DNA from: JALYNX01 sp963780755
Lineage (GTDB): Bacteria; Actinomycetota; Acidimicrobiia; Spongiisociales; ZC4RG35
Reading direction: 5' to 3'
NCBI GenBank assembly: GCA_963780755.1
Contig: CAWACX010000002.1
Location: 248,001 to 312,000, forward strand
DNA length: 64,000 bases
Numbering within the stretch: the first letter of the stretch is position 1; each line of letters begins with the position of its first letter. Under the pieces are notes generated by a model that was not told the DNA's origin, did no database searches, and saw only the letters and a program-made list of their open reading frames with translations. A program made the translations under genes and the position numbers. Positions 58,215-64,000 of this stretch are shown here, one piece after another.

Positions 58215-58775
58215 TCAGACCTCTTTTTTGGCCTTCATCGCCCGTTTCTGCTCCCGAAGCACGGCGACGTCGTCGAACCGGGCGACGTCGGCGATGCTGG
58301 GCCAGTCCGCCGCCTTCTCCTCCCAGCCCTCGGGCTGGACGCCGAGGCGCTTGCCGAGAAGACCTACGAAGATCCTGGACTTGGCGACCCCGAACCCGGG
58401 AAGCGCCTGGAGCCGGCGCAACAACTCGGCGCCGTCGTCGGCGGTCTCCCATAAGGTCTCGGCCCGCCCGCCGTATTCGTCGACGACCACCCGGCACAGC
58501 TCTTGGGTTCGCCCCGCCATGGAACCCGGATAGCGATGGATCGCCGGAGGGCCGCGGAAGACCGACTCCAATTCTTCTGGGTCCCACTCGGCGATCCGCT
58601 TGGCGTCGAGGGGCTCACCGAGCCGATCCGTCAGCAACTGCGGGCCGTAGAAGGCGCGCTCCATGGGAAACTGCTGGTCGAGGAGCATGCCAATGAGCAG
58701 GGCCAACCCGTCGCTGGCCAGCAGGCGGTTGGCTTCCTCTGATTCAGTGAAGAAGAGTTGGTCGGGTCGGGCCAT
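58215..58775 (-). CDS. HhH-GPD-type base-excision repair protein
   Basis: A 186-residue actinobacterial protein of the HhH-GPD base-excision class. LLIGMLLDQQFPMERAF starts the helical domain; the helix-hairpin-helix is LQALPGFGVAKSRIFVGLLG, followed by LGVQPEGWEEKAAD. I see no catalytic Lys/Asp pair with certainty and no Fe-S cysteines. ATG 58775 was chosen over upstream in-frame codons because a TACCGT box ends 7 nt before it. Confidence 0.82.
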   Translation of the reverse strand: MARPDQLFFTESEEANRLLASDGLALLIGMLLDQQFPMERAFYGPQLLTDRLGEPLDAKRIAEWDPEELESVFRGPPAIHRYPGSMAGRTQELCRVVVDEYGGRAETLWETADDGAELLRRLQALPGFGVAKSRIFVGLLGKRLGVQPEGWEEKAADWPSIADVARFDDVAVLREQKRAMKAKKEV

Positions 58776-58782
58776 GACCCAA

Positions 58783-58788
58783 ACGGTA
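58783..58788 (-). promoter_or_regulatory. -10 box of the HhH-GPD gene
   Basis: TACCGT on the minus strand, 7 nt before ATG 58775. It lies just beyond the stop of the small protein encoded upstream. Confidence 0.5.
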
Positions 58789-58792
58789 GTTC

Positions 58793-58891
58793 TCAGAAGA
58801 TGGCGCGAATCAGGGCGTAGAGGACGAGCAGCCCGGCGGGGACGTAGGCGGCGATCGAAGTTTGGTCTCTGGTGCGTCCGCTCATGCTCAT
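58793..58891 (-). CDS. 32-residue single-helix membrane protein
   Basis: MSMSGRTRDQTS, then a hydrophobic helix IAAYVPAGLLVLYALIRAIF that ends the protein. A TACGTT box (58900-58905 on the minus strand) ends 8 nt before the ATG, the same layout as for longer genes here. The stop lies next to the HhH-GPD promoter. The short length makes chance occurrence possible. No family recognised. Confidence 0.5.
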   Translation of the reverse strand: MSMSGRTRDQTSIAAYVPAGLLVLYALIRAIF

Positions 58892-58985
58892 CTGACTTCA
58901 ACGTAAGGTGAATCGGTTCCCCGGGATATGGGGGTTGTCCCCTATCCGACCCCGGCGTTGTGGCCAGAATGTGAGCGCATTGAGA

Positions 58986-60197
58986 ATGAGCGATGACATT
59001 TTCCTAGTCGATGGCTGTCGGACTCCGATGGGGAAACTCGGGGGGCAGCTGGCCCATGTCCGACCCGACGATCTCGCCGCCCACGCCATCAAGAGGCTGA
59101 TGGCCCGGAACCCTGGCCTGGACCCGGCAGCCATCGAGGACGTCCAGTGGGGGGCGGCGAACCAGGCCGGCGAGGACAATCGCAACGTGGCCCGGATGGC
59201 GGCGCTCCTTGCCGGGCTCCCGGTCGAGGTCCCTGGGGCCACCGTCAACCGCCTGTGCGGATCGGGCATGCAGGCCCTGATATCAGCGGCACACGCATTG
59301 CGCGACGGATGGGGCGACGTGATGATCGCCGGCGGGTCAGAGTCGATGAGCCGGGCCCCATACGTCACCACCAAGGCCGACCGGGCCTTCCCCGTCGGTG
59401 TGCCCGAGACCGCCGACACCGTGATCGGCTGGCGTCTCATCAACCCTGAGATGGAGCGGCTCTATCCGGTGATCTCGCTGGGAATGACGGCCGAGGTCGT
59501 CGCCGAGAAGTACGAGGTGACCAGGGAGGACCAGGACCAGTTCGCGTTGCGCAGCCATCGGCTCGCGATGGACGCGGTGCAGTCAGGGCGGTTCAAGGAT
59601 GAGATCGAGCCCCTCGATGCGACAACCGATCATCGTGGGCGGGCCTCGACGACGATCGACAGCGACGAGGGGCCGCGCTCCGACACCTCGCTCGAGAAGC
59701 TGGCAGCCCTTCCCGCGGTGTTCAAGGATGGTGGAACCGTCACCGCCGGGAACTCCTCACCGATGAACGACGGGGCAGCCGCCCTCCTGTTAGCCACCGA
59801 AGCCGGCCTCGATCGCCATGGTCTCACCCCGATCGCCCGCATCCTGAGCTCGGGCGCCTCGGGTGTCCATCCCGACGTGATGGGCATGGGGCCGGTCCCC
59901 GCCTCGGAGAAAGCACTGGCCCGCGCCGGGATCGGGGTCGGCAACCTCGACCTGGTCGAGATCAACGAAGCGTTCGCATCCCAAGCCGTCGCCTGCATTC
60001 GCCAGCTCGGAATCGATGAGGAGATCGTCAACGTCAACGGTGGGGCTATCGCCTTGGGGCATCCCCTCGGAGCATCCGGCGCCCGGTTGTTGGTGACCCT
60101 CGCCCACGAGCTGGTGAGGCGCCAAGGCCGGTACGGGCTGGCCGCGATGTGCATCGGGGTGGGCCAGGGGATCGCAGTGACACTCGAACGTGTCTGA
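58986..60197 (+). CDS. Acetyl-CoA C-acyltransferase (thiolase)
   Basis: A 403-residue degradative-type thiolase that cleaves 3-ketoacyl-CoA. The nucleophilic Cys is in VNRLCGSGMQALISAAH, and the second site is NVNGGAIALGHPLGASGAR with MCIGVGQGIAVTLERV (His and Cys). The chosen ATG gives MSDDIFLVDGCRTPMGKLGG, the family N-terminus; the frame is open upstream. It overlaps the CoA-transferase gene by 8 nt and begins the acyl-CoA operon. Confidence 0.94.
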   Translation: MSDDIFLVDGCRTPMGKLGGQLAHVRPDDLAAHAIKRLMARNPGLDPAAIEDVQWGAANQAGEDNRNVARMAALLAGLPVEVPGATVNRLCGSGMQALISAAHALRDGWGDVMIAGGSESMSRAPYVTTKADRAFPVGVPETADTVIGWRLINPEMERLYPVISLGMTAEVVAEKYEVTREDQDQFALRSHRLAMDAVQSGRFKDEIEPLDATTDHRGRASTTIDSDEGPRSDTSLEKLAALPAVFKDGGTVTAGNSSPMNDGAAALLLATEAGLDRHGLTPIARILSSGASGVHPDVMGMGPVPASEKALARAGIGVGNLDLVEINEAFASQAVACIRQLGIDEEIVNVNGGAIALGHPLGASGARLLVTLAHELVRRQGRYGLAAMCIGVGQGIAVTLERV

Positions 60198-61374
60198 GGG
60201 CTCCCCCCTGCACGGTGTTCTGGTCGTGGAGTTCGGCAACCTGATCGCGGCCCCCTACGCATGCATGTTGCTCGCCGACCTCGGGGCCAGAGTGGTCAAG
60301 GTCGAGCCGGCGGGTGGAGACCTGGGCCGCCGCTTCGGCCCTTTTCAAGGCGACGAGTCCAGCTTCTTCATGGCGGTCAACAGGGGCAAGGAGTCGCTGG
60401 CGCTGGACACGAAGGACTGGCTGTCGAAAAGAGTCCTGGACAACCTGGTGAAGAAGGCCGACGTCCTGGTCCACAATCTCCGACCGGGGGCGATCGAGCG
60501 CCTCGGGTTCGGCGAGGCCAGGGCCCGGGATCTCAACCTGAACCTGGTCTACGGGGTGGTCAGCGCCTTCGGCGCCGACGGCCCCTACGCCCGCAGGGCC
60601 GGTGTCGATGTCGTCTTCCAGGGGGAGTCGGGGATGATCTCGATCAGCGGTGACCCCAGAGATGGCCCGCACAAGACGGCGACCACGATTGCTGACTACG
60701 TGGCCGGGACCAACATGGCACTCGCCGTTTCGGCCGCCCTTGCCAAGAAGCGGCCCCGCGGGTGTCGCATCGATGTCTCGCTCCGGGACGGGGTCATGGC
60801 GGTGCAGTCGGGTTGGAACGCCCTGGCCCTGGCCGCCGGCGGGGACCCGGCCCGCACCGGGACTGCGAGCCCGTTCATCAGCCCCAACCAGGTGTTCACC
60901 GCCTCCGATGCGCCGTTCACACTCGCCATCGTCTCCGACCGGCATTTCGAGTTGATGGCCGACGCCCTGGAACGGCCCGATCTCGCCAAGGCCTACCCGG
61001 ACAACGCCTCCCGGATGGAGCACCGCGATCAGTTGGCCCGCAAGTTGGCCAGGATCTTCAAGACCGAGCCCGCCGAGTACTGGATCGAGCTTTTCGAACA
61101 AGTCGGCCTGCCCACCGGCCGTGTGCTGACTCTCACCGAATCGCTCGCCGACCCCCAGGCCCGCCACAACGAGATGCTGGTGGAGATGGAGCACCCGACT
61201 GCAGGCCCGATCCGGGTCACCGGGTCACCGATAAGGATCGACGGCTCTCCGGCTCGCTCCGCGTCTCCACCTATGCCCCTCGGCCAGCACACCCGATCGC
61301 TGCTCGCCGAGCTCGGCCTGGACGCGTCCACCATCGACGAAATGATCGAGAAGGGGACGGCGATCGTCGCATGA
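60190..61374 (+). CDS. CaiB/BaiF-family (class III) CoA-transferase
   Basis: A 394-residue formyl-CoA-transferase-fold enzyme that moves CoA between acyl groups. N-terminal VVEFGNLIAAPYACMLLADL, ADVLVHNLRPGAIERLGFGE, and TIADYVAGTNMALAVSAALA with the likely catalytic Asp are visible. The donor and acceptor are unknown. It lies between a thiolase and SDR genes, the order used in some aromatic and lipid CoA pathways. The stop overlaps the next start by ATGA. Confidence 0.9.
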   Translation: MSEGSPLHGVLVVEFGNLIAAPYACMLLADLGARVVKVEPAGGDLGRRFGPFQGDESSFFMAVNRGKESLALDTKDWLSKRVLDNLVKKADVLVHNLRPGAIERLGFGEARARDLNLNLVYGVVSAFGADGPYARRAGVDVVFQGESGMISISGDPRDGPHKTATTIADYVAGTNMALAVSAALAKKRPRGCRIDVSLRDGVMAVQSGWNALALAAGGDPARTGTASPFISPNQVFTASDAPFTLAIVSDRHFELMADALERPDLAKAYPDNASRMEHRDQLARKLARIFKTEPAEYWIELFEQVGLPTGRVLTLTESLADPQARHNEMLVEMEHPTAGPIRVTGSPIRIDGSPARSASPPMPLGQHTRSLLAELGLDASTIDEMIEKGTAIVA

Positions 61375-61748
61375 GCGTTGTGATTCATCGCCCGGGGGAA
61401 TTTGGGGACGACTGGAACCAGGTTCTGGCCGAGCTGACACGCGCCTTCGAGGTGACCCGGGCGGCGGCGCAGGCCGGGGATCCGGTGGTCTATGTCGTCC
61501 ACGGCGATGACCTCCTGGGAAGGAGGGGTCCCGGTAGGGCGATGGTGGCCACCGGCCTCCTCTCGGCAGCGAGGACCGCCGCGTTGGAGGGGGTCAAGGA
61601 GGGGTGGACGGTGAACGTAATCGCGGTCGGTGACGGGGTGGAGTCTGCCCTCATCGAGGAATGGGCCGGTCATCTGGAACGGTCCCCGGACATCACCGGC
61701 GAGCTGTTGCGCGTCGGGCCCGGCCACCTCGGCAAGGCCCTGCCGTGA
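61371..61748 (+). CDS. Short SDR-like protein without catalytic residues
   Basis: A 125-residue protein resembling the middle of a short-chain dehydrogenase: DDWNQVLAELTRAFEVTRAA, then PVVYVVHGDDLLG, SAARTAALEGVKEGWTVNVI. It lacks the TGxxxGxG cofactor loop and the YxxxK catalytic pair. Coupled upstream to the CoA-transferase (ATGA) and downstream to a complete SDR (GTGA). It probably forms a complex with that SDR. Not a frameshifted SDR, since both ends are tightly coupled to neighbours. Confidence 0.65.
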   Translation: MSVVIHRPGEFGDDWNQVLAELTRAFEVTRAAAQAGDPVVYVVHGDDLLGRRGPGRAMVATGLLSAARTAALEGVKEGWTVNVIAVGDGVESALIEEWAGHLERSPDITGELLRVGPGHLGKALP

Positions 61749-62443
61749 ACGGGGTGGTGGTGGTCACCGGGGCGGCCCGGGGCATCGGCCGGGCAATTTC
61801 CGAGAAGATGGCGGGTGCCGGGCCGTTCACCGTGATCGGAGTCGACCTCGCACCGGAGCTGGCGCTGGCCGAGGCTCTCTCTCCCGTCCAGATCGACCTC
61901 ACTTCCGCAGAAGGCCCGGCGACGGTCCGCGATGCGGTGCTCGCGACCGGCCTCCCTCTTCTCGGGCTGGTGAACAACGCCGGGATCACCAGGGACTCTC
62001 GGCTGGTCAACATGACCGATGAGAACTTCAGAGCGGTCCTGGAGGTCAACCTGGGGGCCGCCTACCGGCTGAGCACCGAGCTCGCCCCGTTGATGATTGA
62101 CGGAGCCTCGATCGTCAACATCTCCTCGCGGGCATACCTGGGCAACTTCGGCCAGTTCAACTACTCGATGTCGAAAGGCGGGGTGGTCGGGCTGACCCGG
62201 GCCTTGGCGCTGACCCTGGCCCCTGCGATCAGGGTCAACGCGGTGGCCCCGGGGTTGATCGGCTCCGAGATGAGCCTGGCCATCCCCGAAGAGGTGCGGG
62301 AGAGGATGGTCTCGGCTATACCCCTGGAGCGGATGGGTTGGCCGGACGAGGTGGCCAACCTCGTCTGGTTCCTGCTGACGCCGCTGTCGTCTTACATCAC
62401 CGGCGAGGTGATCGTGATCGGTGGGGGCCGGAGCCTTTCGTAG
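61745..62443 (+). CDS. SDR-family oxidoreductase (FabG-like)
   Basis: A 232-residue Rossmann dehydrogenase. Cofactor loop VVTGAARGIGRAISEKM, LVNNAGITRDSRL, catalytic region VNISSRAYLGNFGQFNYSMS followed by Lys (YSMSK), and VNAVAPGLIGSEM. Probably acts on a 3-hydroxyacyl- or other alcohol-CoA whose ketone is then cleaved by the thiolase. The GTG start overlaps the previous stop (GTGA). A hairpin element follows the stop. Confidence 0.9.
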   Translation: MNGVVVVTGAARGIGRAISEKMAGAGPFTVIGVDLAPELALAEALSPVQIDLTSAEGPATVRDAVLATGLPLLGLVNNAGITRDSRLVNMTDENFRAVLEVNLGAAYRLSTELAPLMIDGASIVNISSRAYLGNFGQFNYSMSKGGVVGLTRALALTLAPAIRVNAVAPGLIGSEMSLAIPEEVRERMVSAIPLERMGWPDEVANLVWFLLTPLSSYITGEVIVIGGGRSLS

Positions 62444-62454
62444 GGAGCCCCCCT

Positions 62455-62505
62455 CGAGATTTGGACGAACAGGGGTCGAGGAGTGACCTCACGATCCAAA
62501 TTTCG
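62455..62505. repeat. 51-nt nested-hairpin element (copy C)
   Basis: CGAGATTTGGA (62455-62465) pairs with TCCAAATTTCG (62495-62505) over 11 bp with one G-U; three more pairs extend outward. The inner stem GGTC (62474-62477) / GACC (62485-62488) has a 7-nt loop. It lies between the stops of the convergent SDR and MaoC genes. Same plan as copies A and B. Confidence 0.7.
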
Positions 62506-62511
62506 GGGCGG

Positions 62512-62958
62512 TCAGTACAGATAACGGCTCACTGTCTCGGCGACCATCGCCGGCTTCTCCCCGCCTTCGACCTCGATGGTGACCTGGCGGTTGACCTGGA
62601 TCCCGCCCGGCACCTCGCTGACACCGAGCAAGGCCACCCTGGCCCTGATCCTCGATCCCACAGGGACCGGGGCCGGAAATCGGACCTTCTCCAACCCGTA
62701 GTTGATCCCCATCTTCGGACTGCCCACGTCGAGCTCGACCTCGGCGCTGAGCGGGACCGTCAACGCAAGGGTGAGAAAGCCGTGGGCGATGGTCCCCCCG
62801 AAGGGCCCACTTGCAGCCCGTGCCGAGTCGACGTGGATCCACTGTTGGTCATCGGTGGCGTCGGCGAAGGCGTCCACCCGCTCCTGTGTGATCTCCATCC
62901 AGTCGGTCACCCCTACTTCCTCGCCAATCATCGCCTGGAGTCGGTCGAGCACTTCCAC
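62512..62958 (-). CDS. MaoC-like (R)-enoyl-CoA hydratase/dehydratase
   Basis: A 148-residue hot-dog-fold hydratase. The catalytic Asp/His pair is in DATDDQQWIHVD followed by GPFGGTIAHGFLTLALTVPL. It hydrates trans-2-enoyl-CoA or acts on related substrates. It lies on the opposite strand to the thiolase operon but fits the same chemistry. The start is GTG 62958. Confidence 0.9.
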   Translation of the reverse strand: MEVLDRLQAMIGEEVGVTDWMEITQERVDAFADATDDQQWIHVDSARAASGPFGGTIAHGFLTLALTVPLSAEVELDVGSPKMGINYGLEKVRFPAPVPVGSRIRARVALLGVSEVPGGIQVNRQVTIEVEGGEKPAMVAETVSRYLY

Positions 62959-62990
62959 ATCCGGATTCTGGCAGAAGACCCGGTATCGCC

Positions 62991-62996
62991 TAGCTT
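62991..62996 (+). promoter_or_regulatory. -10 box of the ferredoxin gene
   Basis: TAGCTT, 9 nt before ATG 63006. Confidence 0.4.
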
Positions 62997-63005
62997 GTGA
63001 GTGTC

Positions 63006-63311
63006 ATGGCCAAAGAGACGAAATTGATGGTCTGGATCGACCAGGACCTTTGCACCGGCGACGGGATCTGCGAGGAGATCACGCCTGACGTGTTCCTGGG
63101 TCGCGACGACGGGTTGTGGGTGGTGAAGGAGGAGGCCAAGTACTTCGACCGGACGGTGGTCTTCGACGGCGAGCAGGCTCCCGATGGAGCTCGGGGCATG
63201 GCCCGCGTCCCCGACAACCTGGTCCAGGACACCCTGGAGTCGGCCGAGGAGTGCCCCGGTGAGTGCATCATGATCGAGCCCTACAGCGCCGACGCCGTGT
63301 ACGAGGGCTGA
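63006..63311 (+). CDS. Single-cluster ferredoxin
   Basis: A 101-residue low-potential electron carrier. Cluster cysteines are in DLCTGDGICEEITPDVF (first two, Cys-x5-Cys) and ECPGECIMIE (last two). The wide Cys-x5-Cys spacing fits 3Fe-4S ferredoxins that serve P450s and other oxygenases in actinobacteria. A central insertion of about 45 residues separates the pairs. ATG 63006 was preferred over GTG 62997 by the promoter spacing. Its partner is not in the window. Confidence 0.85.
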   Translation: MAKETKLMVWIDQDLCTGDGICEEITPDVFLGRDDGLWVVKEEAKYFDRTVVFDGEQAPDGARGMARVPDNLVQDTLESAEECPGECIMIEPYSADAVYEG

Positions 63312-63344
63312 GGCGCCCCCTCCGAACTACTGTCGGCCTCCGAG

Positions 63345-64000
63345 ATGCAGGTCCTGACCACCAGGGTCGATCCCCGTTCCGACGACTACCAGGCCAACCG
63401 CGCCGCGATGGAGGCCAAGCTCGCCGAGTTCGAAGCACTCATGGAGCAGGCCCGCCAGGGCGGCGGAGAGAAGTACATCGCCCGGCACCGGGAGCGGGGC
63501 AAGCTCCTGGCCCGGGAGCGCATCGAGCTCCTCCTAGATCGGGACGCCCCCTTCCTCGAGCTGTCGACGCTCGCCGCCTGGGGGACCGACAAGAACCTGG
63601 GCGCGAACGTGGTGACCGGCATCGGAGTGGTCGAAGGGGTGGAGTGCGCCATCCTCGCCCACGATCCGACCAGCCAGGCAGGTTCGATGAACCGCTACTC
63701 GTTGGCGAAGACCCTCCGCATCATGGACATCGCCGGCGAGAACCGGCTCCCGCTGATCAACCTGGTCGAGTCGGGCGGCGCCGACCTCCCCGACCAGGCC
63801 GACGTCTTCATCGTGGGAGGGAAGTGGTTTCGCAACCTGACCCGCCTTTCCAAGAACGGGATTCCAACGGTGGCCATCGTTTTCGGGAGCTCGACCGCCG
63901 GGGGCGCCTATTTCCCCGCCATGTGCGACTACTCGATCATGGTCAAGGACCGGGCAAAGGTGTTCCTCGGCGGGCCGCCCCTGGTCAAGATGGCGACCGG
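63345..64000 (+). CDS. Acyl-CoA carboxylase carboxyltransferase (beta) subunit, cut by window edge
   Basis: The first 218 residues of a biotin-dependent carboxyltransferase, likely methylcrotonyl-, geranyl- or propionyl-CoA carboxylase beta. Motifs are KYIARHRERGKLLARERIEL, LGANVVTGIGVVEGVECAIL, PLINLVESGGADLPDQ and VFGSSTAGGAYFPAMCDYSI. The ESGGADLPDQ form is typical of MccB-type enzymes. The acyl-CoA half and C-terminus lie beyond the window. Confidence 0.88.
   Translation, partial: MQVLTTRVDPRSDDYQANRAAMEAKLAEFEALMEQARQGGGEKYIARHRERGKLLARERIELLLDRDAPFLELSTLAAWGTDKNLGANVVTGIGVVEGVECAILAHDPTSQAGSMNRYSLAKTLRIMDIAGENRLPLINLVESGGADLPDQADVFIVGGKWFRNLTRLSKNGIPTVAIVFGSSTAGGAYFPAMCDYSIMVKDRAKVFLGGPPLVKMAT

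Noticed and set aside
1..64000. tRNA, rRNA, insertion sequences, prophage or CRISPR
   Set aside because: No cloverleaf-like, rRNA-like, transposase, integrase or regularly spaced repeat sequence was recognised. This is by eye; a tRNAscan and repeat search would settle it.

Overview
The window is a 64 kb stretch of a high-GC actinobacterial chromosome. Lineage clues are NucS mismatch endonuclease, two F420-type enzymes (a Ddn-like nitroreductase and an LLM-class oxidoreductase), a DUF2017-clpS pair, an XRE regulator followed by an HbhA-like lysine/alanine-rich protein (as in mycobacterial Rv0474-Rv0475), an Rv0338c-like membrane Fe-S reductase, and glnE. No taxonomic marker such as rRNA is present. 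An Acidimicrobiia-like or other deep-branching actinobacterium is my inference. Coding density is very high, with many ATGA/GTGA/TTGA stop-start overlaps. About twenty genes appear to be leaderless: a TANNNT -10 box ends 6-9 nt before the start codon.

Layout. 1-6.4 kb: nucS (cut by the left edge) with an MFS transporter, a BNR beta-propeller coupled to a MoaD/ThiS-like carrier, YbaN, class II aldolase, NhaA, a small zinc ribbon and a Ddn-like protein. 6.4-10.8 kb: a TetR regulator with a perfect 20-bp palindrome inside its own promoter, coupled to a heterodimeric ABC exporter. 10.8-19 kb: a flap-type exonuclease, a rhodanese, a sulfite-oxidase-type molybdoenzyme, 3-methyladenine glycosylase, a GCS2 ligase, the LLM enzyme and Lgt. 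19-22.3 kb: a broken membrane protein gene and a serA plus class V aminotransferase pair.

22.3-33.9 kb is a minus-strand respiratory block: a molybdopterin oxidoreductase, a lipoprotein, a multi-spanning membrane protein, ctaB, a Sco/thioredoxin-like lipoprotein, ctaC with fused cytochrome c, ctaD, ctaE, ctaF and ctaG. Seven genes of this block, and one gene just upstream of it at 19.8 kb, are interrupted by single-base-type frameshifts. A local sequencing or assembly problem is the likeliest cause, because neighbouring regions are clean.

33.9-46.4 kb: hydrolase, 2Fe-2S ferredoxin, greA, mgtE, an M23 peptidase, a class IV aminotransferase, nadE, glnE, an M20 amidohydrolase and a VIT1/CCC1 transporter. 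46.5-52 kb: XRE/HbhA-like pair, molybdenum-hydroxylase maturation genes (MocA-like and a split XdhC), a release-factor-like protein, DUF2017 and clpS. 52-58.9 kb: HdrD-like membrane Fe-S reductase, an ArsR-type regulator with an elaborate operator, proC, udk, a DUF4388 protein and a HhH-GPD protein. 58.9-64 kb: an acyl-CoA cluster (thiolase, CaiB/BaiF CoA-transferase, a 125-residue SDR-like protein without catalytic residues, a complete SDR, MaoC hydratase, ferredoxin and an acyl-CoA carboxylase cut by the right edge).

Non-coding structure includes three nested-hairpin elements of 49-51 nt placed 6-11 nt after stop codons, a 152-nt inverted repeat spanning two convergent stop codons, one strong GC terminator, and several palindromic operators. 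I saw no rRNA, tRNA, CRISPR array, IS element or prophage. No gene-free stretch exceeds 300 bases.
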